NCBI GenBank assembly: GCA_026196545.1
Contig: JAPHSZ010000085.1
Location: 1-37,084, forward strand
Length of the DNA stretch: 37,084 bases
Source of the DNA: Gammaproteobacteria bacterium
GTDB lineage: Bacteria > Pseudomonadota > Gammaproteobacteria > SZUA-229
Direction of reading: 5' to 3'
Part shown: positions 7,873 through 19,041 of the stretch, one piece after another
Layout of the letters: each line of letters begins with the position of its first letter
How positions within the stretch are numbered: the stretch's first letter is position 1
The notes under the pieces: model-generated
Database searches by the model: none
What the model was told of the DNA's origin: nothing
What the model saw: only the letters and a program-made list of their open reading frames with translations
Made by a program: the position numbers and the translations under genes

Positions 7873-8328
7873 ATGAAAACAATAGAAAACAAAAGCCGCA
7901 GAGACATATTACTGGGTGCGGCCGCCGTCGCTGCAACATTTGCCAGCGATAGCGCCTTTTCCGCATCAGAGCATAATCACGATATGCATAACCATGCCAG
8001 CGGTAATCAGGACATCATCGATGCCGCACTGGACTGCGTTAAAACCGGCATGGCCTGCAATGACCACTGCATCGAACTGCTAAAAGACGGTGATACTTCT
8101 ATTGTTAACTGCATGGATGTTTTATCAGAAACCCTGGCCATGTGTACCGCACTCTCACAAATGGCCTCCTACCAATCTTCCCACCTTGCTGCTGTGGCAA
8201 AAGTTTGCATCTCTGTCTGTGAAGACTGTGAAAAAGAATGCCGCAAGCACGAGAAAAAACACGCTGCCTGTAAAGCCTGCGCCGAATCCTGCAAAGACTG
8301 CATTGATGCCTGTAAAAAAATCGCCTGA
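7873..8328 (+). CDS. Tat-exported Cys-rich four-helix-bundle copper-binding protein (Csp1/DUF326-like)
   Basis: This 151-residue protein has a twin-arginine signal (SRRDILLGAAAVAATFA), so it is probably folded and loaded before export. The mature part has a short His/Met stretch (HNHDMHNHA) and then helices studded with 14 Cys, many as CxxxC or CxxC (VCISVCEDCEKEC; ACKACAESCKDC). This is the pattern of the copper storage proteins (Csp), which line a four-helix bundle with thiolates that bind many Cu(I) ions. The ribosome site AGGAAAT precedes the ATG. It lies 73 bp after the sigma-54 activator. Copper storage is inferred from the family; other soft metals remain possible. Confidence 0.85.
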   Translation: MKTIENKSRRDILLGAAAVAATFASDSAFSASEHNHDMHNHASGNQDIIDAALDCVKTGMACNDHCIELLKDGDTSIVNCMDVLSETLAMCTALSQMASYQSSHLAAVAKVCISVCEDCEKECRKHEKKHAACKACAESCKDCIDACKKIA

Positions 8329-8346
8329 TCCCCGATAAAATCTTTA

Positions 8347-8376
8347 GTCAGCATGGGCTAATCCAGCTGTGCTGAC
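8347..8376. repeat. Inverted repeat between csp-like gene and pyk
   Basis: GTCAGCA (8347-8353) and TGCTGAC (8370-8376) are perfect complementary arms with a 16-nt spacer. No T-run follows, so it is not a classical intrinsic terminator. It could be a leader hairpin or operator for pyk, whose ATG is 24 bp downstream. Confidence 0.4.
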
Positions 8377-8400
8377 AATACACTACACAGGGAGGCCATA

Positions 8401-9858
8401 ATGAAGCACAAGCAGGCAAAGAAAACTTCTCTGCACTGGCGACGCACCAAAATCATTGCCACGCTTGGCCCGGTATCGACCAACAGGCCGGTAGTAGAAA
8501 AACTCATCAAGGCTGGCGTCAATGTTTTCAGGTTAAATATGTCACACGGCAGCCATGAACAGCACTGCGAATCTTTTCAACTGGTTCGAGACACCGCTGC
8601 TAGCATGGGGCAACACGTTGCCATCCTGATGGATCTGTGTGGCCCCAAGATTCGAACTGGCGCTTTCAAATCAGGTTCTATTACTCTCAGAAAAAACTCC
8701 GCCGTTCAAATTAGCTGCAACCAGAAAATTGGCGATAAAGACCTTATAATTTCTCAATACAAGCAGCTTTATAAAGACGTAAAAAAAGATGAACGCATCC
8801 TGCTCGATGATGGCAACCTCGAACTACGCGTGCAAAAAATAAGCGGCCAGGACATTCACTGCAAGGTAATACACGGCGGCATACTAAAAAACAACAAGGG
8901 CATCAACCTGCCAGATTCCAATATCTCGGTATCCAGCTTTACCGCAAAAGATAAAAAGGATGTTCAACTTGCCATGCAACTCGGTGCCGATTTTGTAGCA
9001 CTCAGTTTTGTGCGCAATGAAAAGGACATCAACGTATTAAAAAATTACATGAAGCGTAACGGCTCACCCGTCCCCATAATCGCTAAAATTGAAAAACCTG
9101 AGGCCATTGCCAATATCGATGGCATCCTGAATGCTTCCTATGGCATCATGGTCGCTCGCGGAGATCTAGGCATCGAACTACCGGCAGAAAAGGTTCCACT
9201 GATACAAAAAGACTTAATCAGCAGGGCTCGTTATTTGAACTGCCCGGTTATCGTCGCCACCCAGATGCTCGAATCCATGATTGAAAGCTCCCGACCTACG
9301 CGTGCCGAAGTCGGTGATGTGGCCAATGCTGCATTACTGGGCACCGATGCGGTTATGCTTTCTGCTGAAACCGCAGTTGGTAAATTCCCGGTCGATTCAG
9401 TAAAAATAATGGACCGGGTACTTCGTGAAATAGAAAACCATCAGTGGGAGCACAATGAGTTTGGCAGTAACAACCTCAACCATACGGCTTCTACCACTCT
9501 TTCAATAAGAAAGGCCGTTTCACATGCAGTGACTTCCCTGGCCCAGGACCTGAAACTTCAGGGCATAGTCGTGCCCACGCGTAGTGGTACCACAGCAAAA
9601 ATTCTCGCCGCGAATCGGCCCACTGCGCCACTACTGGGTGTCTCACCAGACAGAAAGGTTTGTAGAATACTGGCAATACACTGGGGCGTTATCCCCATCG
9701 AAGCTCAGGAACAGGATACCCACGACTGGAAAAAACTGAGCATCTCGATTTCCAGGCAGTGCAGGCTTACCAAAACCGGCAACACGGTATTACTGGTTTC
9801 CGGCTTTAATGAGAACCCATCTCTGAATGAACCTGTAATGAAGATTTTAAAGGTATAA
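8401..9858 (+). CDS. pyk: Pyruvate kinase
   Basis: This 485-residue enzyme converts phosphoenolpyruvate and ADP to pyruvate and ATP in the cytoplasm. It shows RTKIIATLGPVS, the substrate-site FRLNMSHGSHE, MDLCGPKIRTG, the catalytic-lysine segment IIAKIEKPEAI, the signature MVARGDLGIELP and ATQMLESMI followed by RPTRAEVGDVANA. The C-terminal regulatory domain is present (RSGTTAKILAANRPTAPLLG), so the protein is full length. The start follows a strong GGGAGG ribosome site. Downstream are three small co-oriented genes of unrelated or unknown function, which may be co-transcribed. Confidence 0.97.
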   Translation: MKHKQAKKTSLHWRRTKIIATLGPVSTNRPVVEKLIKAGVNVFRLNMSHGSHEQHCESFQLVRDTAASMGQHVAILMDLCGPKIRTGAFKSGSITLRKNSAVQISCNQKIGDKDLIISQYKQLYKDVKKDERILLDDGNLELRVQKISGQDIHCKVIHGGILKNNKGINLPDSNISVSSFTAKDKKDVQLAMQLGADFVALSFVRNEKDINVLKNYMKRNGSPVPIIAKIEKPEAIANIDGILNASYGIMVARGDLGIELPAEKVPLIQKDLISRARYLNCPVIVATQMLESMIESSRPTRAEVGDVANAALLGTDAVMLSAETAVGKFPVDSVKIMDRVLREIENHQWEHNEFGSNNLNHTASTTLSIRKAVSHAVTSLAQDLKLQGIVVPTRSGTTAKILAANRPTAPLLGVSPDRKVCRILAIHWGVIPIEAQEQDTHDWKKLSISISRQCRLTKTGNTVLLVSGFNENPSLNEPVMKILKV

Positions 9859-9892
9859 TTTAAATTGCACCTGTTACCGGATTTTAGCCGTC

Positions 9893-10294
9893 ATGAAAAA
9901 CAGTATTACCATCAGCGCTGAGTTTTATTTCAAGGGCGAAAAACTGTCGCCTTCGATGGTTGTTGATCTTGACGAACACATCAAACACCAGAAAACCATC
10001 GACTCCTTCCTGCCCTTACTGGCCCAAAGCAACAACATGGACCTTTATTCTTATGAATATGAAATGTTGCAGGCCGAAGAGCTGGTTTACTCTGATGCAC
10101 AGGGGCTCGCTAAAGCATTCCTCAATAATGGTTATTTTGATTCTGAAGGTTTTGAGCAGGCCTGGCATGAACAGCACATTACTGAAGCCGTAAGCAAAAT
10201 TGCCAAAGAGCATCTCGACGTTGATGACCTTGCTTTACAACCCGAACTAGAGATGGCTTTAATTGAGGCCTTTAGACTCGGCCAACAATCATGA
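9893..10294 (+). CDS. Conserved-looking hypothetical protein, acidic and soluble
   Basis: This 133-residue protein is rich in Glu, Asp, Leu and Gln, with no signal peptide, membrane segment or cysteine. Helical stretches such as QAEELVYSDAQGLAKAF and EMALIEAFRLGQQ suggest a compact alpha/beta or helical fold. I do not recognise the family. Its reality is supported by the ATGA overlap with the next gene (DUF2288), which implies translational coupling, and by its tight position after pyk. No clear Shine-Dalgarno is seen. Confidence 0.75.
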   Translation: MKNSITISAEFYFKGEKLSPSMVVDLDEHIKHQKTIDSFLPLLAQSNNMDLYSYEYEMLQAEELVYSDAQGLAKAFLNNGYFDSEGFEQAWHEQHITEAVSKIAKEHLDVDDLALQPELEMALIEAFRLGQQS

Positions 10295-10596
10295 TCGACA
10301 TCGAAAATGACGCGGTCAAACAACAGATCGTAGCCGAGACTTCCAAAATCGCCTGGCGTGAACTGCAATACTTCTTTGCCAGCGGCATGGCGATTTACGT
10401 CTCAGAAGAGCTGGATCTAATCGACGTGGCATCCAGCCTTGTTGATGACAACAAGCCCATGTTTGAAAAGTGGATGCAGGATAAACAGATCATGCCGGTT
10501 CCCGATGAGCAGGCCAGAAACTGGTATGATAGTGATGCCATGGTTTGGGCCGTGGTCATCAAACCCTGGGTGCTCGTTCAACAGGTTAAAAATTAA
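10291..10596 (+). CDS. DUF2288 family protein
   Basis: This 101-residue soluble protein matches DUF2288 as I recall it: the conserved segments are WRELQYFFASGMAIYV, a central Leu/Val/Asp helix and WVLVQQVKN near the end. Its function is unknown. It starts inside the previous stop (ATGA) and its own stop overlaps the next start (TAATG), so the three small genes form a coupled mini-operon. No catalytic residues are evident. Confidence 0.8.
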   Translation: MIDIENDAVKQQIVAETSKIAWRELQYFFASGMAIYVSEELDLIDVASSLVDDNKPMFEKWMQDKQIMPVPDEQARNWYDSDAMVWAVVIKPWVLVQQVKN

Positions 10597-11027
10597 TGAC
10601 TGACTCAGCTACTTTTAAGCTTGACCCTAAACTGGAAAAAGACTGCTACGTCCTCGGCCGTTTTCAAACCAGCAGGCTTCTCTTGCTCAATAATTCATTA
10701 GTACCGTGGTTTATTCTGGTTCCGGAAACCAGTGCCACAGAACTGTACGAGTTACCTGTGCAGCAACAACAGCTGTTACTCGATGAGATTAATATGCTCT
10801 CAAACCACCTGAAGCATAATTTTACTGTCGACAAGCTCAACGTCGCCGCTATCGGCAATATTGTCAGCCAGCTACATATTCATGTTGTTGGCCGTCATTT
10901 CGATGACTTCTGCTGGCCGGATGTGGTTTGGGGTGCAGAAGGCTGGCTGTCTTATGATCAGAAGCAGGTTGACACAATCAAATCACAATTCATCGAACAA
11001 CTGCCTGATTCTTTTACTTCAATTTAG
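10596..11027 (+). CDS. HIT (histidine triad) family nucleotide-binding protein
   Basis: This 143-residue protein has the HIT-type active-site segment SQLHIHVVGRHFDD, where the classical triad appears as His-Ile-His-Val-Val. The ASN-side strand LNVAAIGNI and the WPDVVWG tail typical of this bacterial subgroup follow. HIT proteins hydrolyse or transfer nucleotidyl groups from dinucleoside polyphosphates or phosphoramidates; the exact substrate is not deducible here. Translation is coupled to DUF2288 through TAATG. The third histidine of a strict HxHxH triad is absent, a known subgroup variation. Confidence 0.88.
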   Translation: MTDSATFKLDPKLEKDCYVLGRFQTSRLLLLNNSLVPWFILVPETSATELYELPVQQQQLLLDEINMLSNHLKHNFTVDKLNVAAIGNIVSQLHIHVVGRHFDDFCWPDVVWGAEGWLSYDQKQVDTIKSQFIEQLPDSFTSI

Positions 11028-11080
11028 CACTGGCTCAAAAAGCCAGCGCCCTTCGACACAATTTATACTAATCTTTATCC

Positions 11081-12541
11081 ATGCCATTTCATAAAGATCA
11101 ACCTGTCAGTCATGCTACAGAACCAGATTACTCTGTGCCCCTGGCAAAACTCTTTGATCTACAGCTACAGAACACGCATTCAAAATTTCTCGCCATTCAT
11201 AAAAATGATGAGGCACTAGCCTGGCGCATTGCACTAATCGAACAGGCGCAACACAGCATCGATGCACAATACTACACCTGGCATGCAGATGTTTCCGGCC
11301 AGTTATTAGTCAGTAAACTTATCGACGCCGCTGATCGTGGCGTGCGTGTGCGCCTGCTGCTCGACGACATACATACCCTCGGTGCTGATCGCCGTATTGC
11401 TACGCTAAACGGCCACAAAAATATCGAAGTGCGTATTTTCAACGCCTTCAGGGTTCGCTGGCCAAACCAGCTGCTTCGCACTTTTGAATTACTGTGGAAC
11501 CTGAATCGACTTAATCATCGCATGCACAACAAATTACTGATCGTCGATAATGTAGCTTCTATCATTGGTGGCCGAAACATCGGTGATGAATTCTTTGGCC
11601 TGAACAAATCCTTTGTGTTTCGCGACCTGGATCTGCTCGTCTGTGGCAAGTCGGTAAAAAAATTCTCCTATAGTTTCGACCTGTTCTGGAACAATGAAAT
11701 TTCAAAGACGGCCCGACGCGTAATTGCATTTCGGCCGCGCAGACTCGACTTCAACCACATGGTCAAGCGCCTTAACACAAACATTGCCGTCTCCCGGAAA
11801 ATTATTCAACGCATTTCATCGGTTAAAAAATCTCTGGTCAATAATCCTGATTTGATACGGCAGTTAATCTCATCAAAGGCCCAGGTCTTTTATGACGTGC
11901 CCAACGTCAACTCTATTGATGAGAAGCACATGGCGCACACACTTTATCAGTGCAACATGCATACTAAAAAACAACTGATGATCATCAGTGCCTATTTTAT
12001 TCCAAGCAAGGCACTCATTGCCTCGCTACAATCGCTACTCGAAAGCGGCGTGCACATTAAAGTGCTGACCAACTCACTGGCTTCGATTGATGTTACCGCT
12101 GCGTTCACCGGCTATGAACGCTACCGTCACCAACTGCTAAATATGGGCGTTGAATTATTTGAGTTTCGTGCCGAACCAAGGTACCGCTCTACCTATTCTG
12201 CCTCAACCATTAATATCGATTACCTGAGTCTGCACGCCAAATCAATTATCTATGATGGTGATTCTGTTTATGTTGGCACACTCAACCTTGACCCGAGATC
12301 CGAAAACCTGAACACTGAAATCGGCATCTTTGTAAAAAACCCACAGCTTACGGAAAGCGTACACCAGGCTTTTCTAGAAGACCTCGCTGAAGAAAAATAC
12401 TGGCAGGTTAAATTTAATGAAAGGGGCAAACTTACCTGGCAGTGTAGCGATGAAATTATTACACAACAGCCGGCGCGCAGCTTCTGGCAACGCATCGCCA
12501 AAACATTTTTTTCATTGTTGCCCATTCAACAGCATCTGTGA
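11081..12541 (+). CDS. Phospholipase D / cardiolipin synthase-like protein
   Basis: This 486-residue protein has two HKD motifs: HNKLLIVD (His149, Lys151, Asp156), followed by GGRNIGDEFF, and HAKSIIYD (His385, Lys387, Asp392), followed by GTLNLDPRSENLNTE. This is the PLD superfamily layout of the ClsC (YmdC) type, which makes cardiolipin by phosphatidyl transfer. No N-terminal membrane segment is present, unlike ClsA. It lies 53 bp after the HIT gene and 86 bp before plsB, both on the same strand, consistent with a phospholipid-synthesis neighbourhood. Cardiolipin synthase activity is likely, but other PLD-type reactions cannot be excluded. Confidence 0.85.
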   Translation: MPFHKDQPVSHATEPDYSVPLAKLFDLQLQNTHSKFLAIHKNDEALAWRIALIEQAQHSIDAQYYTWHADVSGQLLVSKLIDAADRGVRVRLLLDDIHTLGADRRIATLNGHKNIEVRIFNAFRVRWPNQLLRTFELLWNLNRLNHRMHNKLLIVDNVASIIGGRNIGDEFFGLNKSFVFRDLDLLVCGKSVKKFSYSFDLFWNNEISKTARRVIAFRPRRLDFNHMVKRLNTNIAVSRKIIQRISSVKKSLVNNPDLIRQLISSKAQVFYDVPNVNSIDEKHMAHTLYQCNMHTKKQLMIISAYFIPSKALIASLQSLLESGVHIKVLTNSLASIDVTAAFTGYERYRHQLLNMGVELFEFRAEPRYRSTYSASTINIDYLSLHAKSIIYDGDSVYVGTLNLDPRSENLNTEIGIFVKNPQLTESVHQAFLEDLAEEKYWQVKFNERGKLTWQCSDEIITQQPARSFWQRIAKTFFSLLPIQQHL

Positions 12542-12627
12542 TACAGATTTTCAAACTTTTAACTAGACACCACTTACCATCATGTTATGGTTATTAAAGA
12601 TGTTGTTTCATAGATGGATGCTTTTTC

Positions 12628-15081
12628 ATGATGCATTTTAGACGATATTTTAATCTGCTCGCTGGCCGGGTTTTGCAATCCGTGATCAAGGTTCGCAGCA
12701 GACCTGCCATCGTCGAAGCACTCGGCATCAATCCACAATGGCCAGTCATCTATGTACTGGATGACCGTGCCTGGTCCAGTCTGCTTGTGCTCGACATGGA
12801 GTGTCAGCGGCTCGGGCTGCCCTCACCACTCGACCACATAGCCTCGCCCTACCTGGACAACTGGCATGCTGTTTATACCATTGCCTCACGTCGTCCTTTC
12901 AAAGCCTGGCTCAAAAAACAGCCTAAACGCTCACGTATGATACGCGGCATCATTGAGCTGCTGCGTGAACACCCCGATGATGAAATCCAGTTTGTTCCTG
13001 TCTCTGTTTTCTGGGGTCGGCCGGTTGCCAAACAGCAGAACTGGCTGGACATGCTGTTTGCAGATGCCTGGGCCATGGGCCGTTTACGTAAGCTGCTGAC
13101 CATCCTGTTTCACGGTCGCGATACCCTGCTCAATTTTTCCAGGGCAATTCCAATCAAGGCCGCTGATTTCAACGATATCAGCAATGATGAATTTATCGAT
13201 TCACTACAGAGCATGCTATCTGAGCACCAGAAAAACATCCGCTCTGCCACGCTTGGACCGGATATCTCGCACCGGCGCACGCTGGTTCGAAAATTACTGC
13301 TCAGGCCCACTGTCAAAGCCGCCATTGATAAGCGTTGCACCGAAGACTGCCTTAATGAGTACAAAGCCACCCTGCAGGCACAACGTTACCTCTACGAAAT
13401 TGTGGCAGACTGCACCAACATTACCATTTCTGTTTTACAACGACTGCTGACCACCTTCTGGAACAAATTTTATTCCGGCATTGAGGTCAATAATAATGAG
13501 TCACTTGCACAATTATCACATAGCCACGAGCTGGTCTACGTGCCCTGCCATCGCAGCCACATTGATTACCTGTTACTGTCCTATTTAATCCACCGTGAAG
13601 GCCTGGCGATACCCTATATTGCCGCTGGCAGGAATTTGAACATGCCGGTGATTGGTTCTATCCTGCGCGGTTGTGGTGCCTTTTTTATTCGTCGCCGTTT
13701 TCGTGGAAACGAACTTTACTCCTCCGTGTTGTTTGAATATATTTCCAGCCTGCTCGCGCTTGGCATGCCGATAGAATATTTCATCGAAGGTGGCCGTAGC
13801 CGCACCGGTCGCCTGCTTAAACCAAAGCCCGGCATGCTATCGATGACAGTGCGCGGTTACCTCAAGGAACGACAAAAACCAGTGGCTTTTATTCCTGTTT
13901 ATATCGGCTACGAAAAACTGATGGAGGGCAAGGCCTATCAGGCCGAGTTAATGGGCAACGAGAAAAAATCAGAAACCCTGTTAACCACCATCACTTCGAT
14001 ATTCAGGATTCGCGGCAACTTCGGCAAGGTCTATACCAACTTTGGCGAGCCGGTTTTCCTAGACCTGCTGATCGACAGCATCAACCCTCTATGGAAAAGT
14101 GAACACTATGATGACAATGCGCGCCCCAAGTGGCTGCGCCCCTGTGTTAGCAGACTGTCGCAGAATATCGTCCGCAACATCAACCGCGCCGCCTCGGTAA
14201 ACCCCAGCAACCTGGTCGCCACCGCTTTACTTGCCACAGCCAAGCAGCACATCGATGAACGTGCACTGATTCAAACCCTCGGTATCTATAAGGAGCTGAT
14301 CCGTTCGCTGAATTATTCTGAATACATCATCATTACCGAGCTTGATGGACGCCAGCAGATACAACGTACCGAAGAGCTGAAACTGAGCAGGCGCCGCCCG
14401 CATGAACTCGGTGACATTATCTACCTGGATGCAAAACAGTCGATCTCAATGACCTATTACAGAAACAACACTCTACACCTGATGGCCATGCCTTCACTGA
14501 TCGCCTGCTGCTTTTTAAACATGCGCACCCACACCCGCGAAGAGATCATCAGCATTATCTCGCTGGCCTATCCCTTTATTAAGGCCGAACTGTTTTTGAT
14601 CTGGGATGAACACGAGCTCGGTGACATTATCAGCCAGATGCTCGATGCCATGGCGCACCAGGACCTGATCATCAAGAATGAACAGCTGGATGTCTATACC
14701 CGCCCGGCTTCCAGTTCGCCTGCATTCATGCACCTCAACATGCTGGCACAGGTTATCTCACCAGTGCTCGAAGTTTATTATTTGACCATTTCCATGCTGC
14801 TCAACGATGACAAGAAAAAAATGCCACGTGAGCAGGTGGAAAACAGCTGTTACCAGATGGCGCAGCGTATCGCCATGATCTACGAACTCAACGCGCCCGA
14901 CTTTTCCGACCGCCAGCTAATCTCGAATTTTATTGAAACCCTGATCAGTGCCGAATACCTTAGATCCATCGACAGTGAACACCTCGAATTCAACGAGGCC
15001 TTCCTCAAGGTTGACCGGCGTGCTCGCCTGTTACTGAGCCGGGAAATGCGCAACAATATTTTGCAGGCAATCAGGTCCTGA
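12628..15081 (+). CDS. plsB: Glycerol-3-phosphate 1-O-acyltransferase
   Basis: This 817-residue inner-membrane-associated enzyme acylates sn-glycerol-3-phosphate, the first step of phospholipid synthesis. It has the acyltransferase HX4D motif HRSHID (His308 to Asp313), GAFFIRRRFRGNELY, the substrate motif EGGRSRTGR (from Glu387) and the FIPVYIGYEKLMEG block. Its length matches the E. coli PlsB family (about 800). Two adjacent ATGs (12628 and 12631) are possible starts; GGATG about 10 bp upstream is a weak ribosome site. The adjacent cardiolipin-synthase-like gene fits a lipid role. A small inverted repeat overlaps the stop codon but is not a terminator. Confidence 0.96.
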   Translation: MMHFRRYFNLLAGRVLQSVIKVRSRPAIVEALGINPQWPVIYVLDDRAWSSLLVLDMECQRLGLPSPLDHIASPYLDNWHAVYTIASRRPFKAWLKKQPKRSRMIRGIIELLREHPDDEIQFVPVSVFWGRPVAKQQNWLDMLFADAWAMGRLRKLLTILFHGRDTLLNFSRAIPIKAADFNDISNDEFIDSLQSMLSEHQKNIRSATLGPDISHRRTLVRKLLLRPTVKAAIDKRCTEDCLNEYKATLQAQRYLYEIVADCTNITISVLQRLLTTFWNKFYSGIEVNNNESLAQLSHSHELVYVPCHRSHIDYLLLSYLIHREGLAIPYIAAGRNLNMPVIGSILRGCGAFFIRRRFRGNELYSSVLFEYISSLLALGMPIEYFIEGGRSRTGRLLKPKPGMLSMTVRGYLKERQKPVAFIPVYIGYEKLMEGKAYQAELMGNEKKSETLLTTITSIFRIRGNFGKVYTNFGEPVFLDLLIDSINPLWKSEHYDDNARPKWLRPCVSRLSQNIVRNINRAASVNPSNLVATALLATAKQHIDERALIQTLGIYKELIRSLNYSEYIIITELDGRQQIQRTEELKLSRRRPHELGDIIYLDAKQSISMTYYRNNTLHLMAMPSLIACCFLNMRTHTREEIISIISLAYPFIKAELFLIWDEHELGDIISQMLDAMAHQDLIIKNEQLDVYTRPASSSPAFMHLNMLAQVISPVLEVYYLTISMLLNDDKKKMPREQVENSCYQMAQRIAMIYELNAPDFSDRQLISNFIETLISAEYLRSIDSEHLEFNEAFLKVDRRARLLLSREMRNNILQAIRS

Positions 15082-15168
15082 TTCTGTCTCAGTATTTTTT
15101 CCTCAACAGCAAGCACCCTGCATAGATCAATCGTGTACTACAAACATGCCTTTTTCTGGCGATTTTGA

Positions 15169-16619
<1,451 letters not shown>

Positions 16620-16620
<1 letters not shown>

Positions 16621-17024
16621 TGAATACTTTCAGCCTGGTCATTCTGGATGCCACCCATAGCGAAACCATCGACAACGTCAGCTCCTTTGTCGGTGAAGAC
16701 AGCAGCGGCTCTTTCGGCATTCTTGCCGGCCATGCGCGCATGATCACAACCCTGGTAATGGGGCTGGCGCGTTATCGTATTGCCGATCAGCCATGGCAAT
16801 ACCTGGCCCAGCCCGGTGCCGTGCTCTATTTCAGCGACAACCTTCTTACCATCAGTACACGCCATTATCTTCGTGATGAAAACTATATGCGCATCAGCAA
16901 CGACCTGGCGCAGAAACTACTGGTTGAAGAAGAGCAATTACATACGGTCAAACAAAACCTGCAGAAGATGGAAGAAGAGATTCTCAAACATATGTGGGAA
17001 CTGCGTCGTGAGGGGGTCCAGTGA
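16620..17024 (+). CDS. atpC: Alternate F1Fo ATPase, epsilon subunit
   Basis: This 134-residue protein has the N-terminal beta-sandwich of the epsilon family (SFGILAGHARMITTL is the family GxxGxxPxHxxxxT-like segment) and a C-terminal helical hairpin ending in an acidic/basic helix. The start is taken at ATG 16620, overlapping the atpD stop (TGATG) with GGAGG about 10 bp upstream; the open frame upstream lies inside atpD. In F-ATPases epsilon couples rotation and restrains ATP hydrolysis. Placing it second, directly after beta, fits the N-ATPase order. Confidence 0.93.
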
Positions 17025-17293
17025 TGAAATCACCAGAAGACCTTCGGAAACAGGTGGAACAGCAGGCACGGCGCATGCAACAGGCAGAAAAGGATCGCCC
17101 GACCCTGATGGGACAGACCATCTACATCGGTACATTGGGGCTGGTGCTGATTCTGCCAATCATTGGCGGTGCTTACCTGGGACTCTGGCTGGACAGCCTT
17201 GACCCTGACTATTCGGCATTCTGGACGATAAGCCTGATACTGCTGGGTGTGATCATCGGTATGTTTAACGTCTATTATTTTATTAAGGATTAA
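17024..17293 (+). CDS. atpQ: AtpQ (AtpI-like 'gene 1' protein) of the alternate ATPase
   Basis: This protein of about 89 residues has a charged helical N-terminus (about 1-28) and two TM helices (about 34-54 and 65-86). The hairpin GGAYLGLWLDSL is characteristic of the ATPase gene-1/AtpI family, thought to assist c-ring assembly or ion handling. The start is read as ATG 17024 overlapping the atpC stop; a GTG at 17021 is an alternative. Only 4 bp separate it from atpB, so there is no room for the three-TM AtpR protein that normally lies between AtpQ and AtpB in N-ATPase operons. Confidence 0.88.
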   Translation: MKSPEDLRKQVEQQARRMQQAEKDRPTLMGQTIYIGTLGLVLILPIIGGAYLGLWLDSLDPDYSAFWTISLILLGVIIGMFNVYYFIKD

Positions 17294-17297
17294 CATC

Positions 17298-18255
<958 letters not shown>

Positions 18256-18291
18256 TGATCATAAACCAAGGCAATAACAGGAGTACTGACA

Positions 18292-19041
18292 TTGGAACTT
18301 AACTGGTCCACCTTTATATTGGAGATATTCAATTTCCTGGTACTGGTCTGGATACTGAAGCGTTTTCTATACCAGCCCGTGCTCGATGTCATTGCGCGAC
18401 GACGCGCCATGATAGAGAACCAGCTGGCCGAGGCCGAGCAGCACCATGCCGAAGCCAATGCCCTAAAAGAGCAGTACGAACATCGCCTGGCCGACTGGGA
18501 ACAGGAACGCGAACAGGCCAGCGACGATTTACAGCAGGAGCTCGAACAGGTTCGTGTTGAACAGCTGTCTGTCCAGCAGACAGAGCGCGACCAGGAAGAG
18601 GAAAAAATGCGTGTCGCCCGCTCCCGCCAGGAACAGCAGGCGGTACGCGAAATCGAACAGCAGGCCCTGCAGCAGGGAGCAGTATTTGCCTCCCGGCTAC
18701 TCACCGAGGCCGCAGGCCCAGAACTCGAAAACCGCTTATTCGGCCTCCTGCTAAACGAGCTCAATAACCTGCCGGCAGAGCAAATTAGCCGCCTTAGCGT
18801 TAAATGGGGGGAGCCGCCCGAGCAGATCCAGGTCAGCAGTGCCTATCCGCTCACCGATGAACAACGCCAGCAACTGGAGCGCGCCCTGAGTAAAGTCACC
18901 GGGCTGTCTGTGCCGGTACTGTATGACCAGGACACCCGGCTGCTGGCCGGACTCAGCATCAATATTGGTGACTGGGCGCTGCAACTGAATGTACGTGATG
19001 AACTGCAGGACTTCACGGAGTTTGTCCATGTTGAGCGCTAA
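18292..19041 (+). CDS. atpF: Alternate F1Fo ATPase, b subunit with delta-like C-terminal domain
   Basis: This 249-residue protein starts at TTG 18292, preceded by AGGAG. It has one TM helix (about 6-27), a long Gln/Glu/Arg-rich coiled coil (about 32-130) and a C-terminal region (about 180-245). That region reads like the end of the delta/OSCP subunit ([19 protein letters not shown], then [20 protein letters not shown]). The operon has no separate atpH, so this fusion-like protein probably supplies both stator functions. It overlaps atpA by 14 bp. The usual b subunit is only about 156 residues. Confidence 0.92.
   Translation: MELNWSTFILEIFNFLVLVWILKRFLYQPVLDVIARRRAMIENQLAEAEQHHAEANALKEQYEHRLADWEQEREQASDDLQQELEQVRVEQLSVQQTERDQEEEKMRVARSRQEQQAVREIEQQALQQGAVFASRLLTEAAGPELENRLFGLLLNELNNLPAEQISRLSVKWGEPPEQIQVSSAYPLTDEQRQQLERALSKVTGLSVPVLYDQDTRLLAGLSINIGDWALQLNVRDELQDFTEFVHVER

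Noticed and set aside
15069-15083. AATCAGG-T-CCTGATT inverted repeat at the plsB stop codon, as a terminator
   Set aside because: The effective stem is only about 5 bp and the T-run lies about 12 bp downstream, too far for an intrinsic terminator.
18989-19027. Upstream in-frame ATG for atpA
   Set aside because: It would overlap atpF by 53 bp and lacks a ribosome site; ATG 19028 has GGAG at good spacing and a family-like N-terminus.
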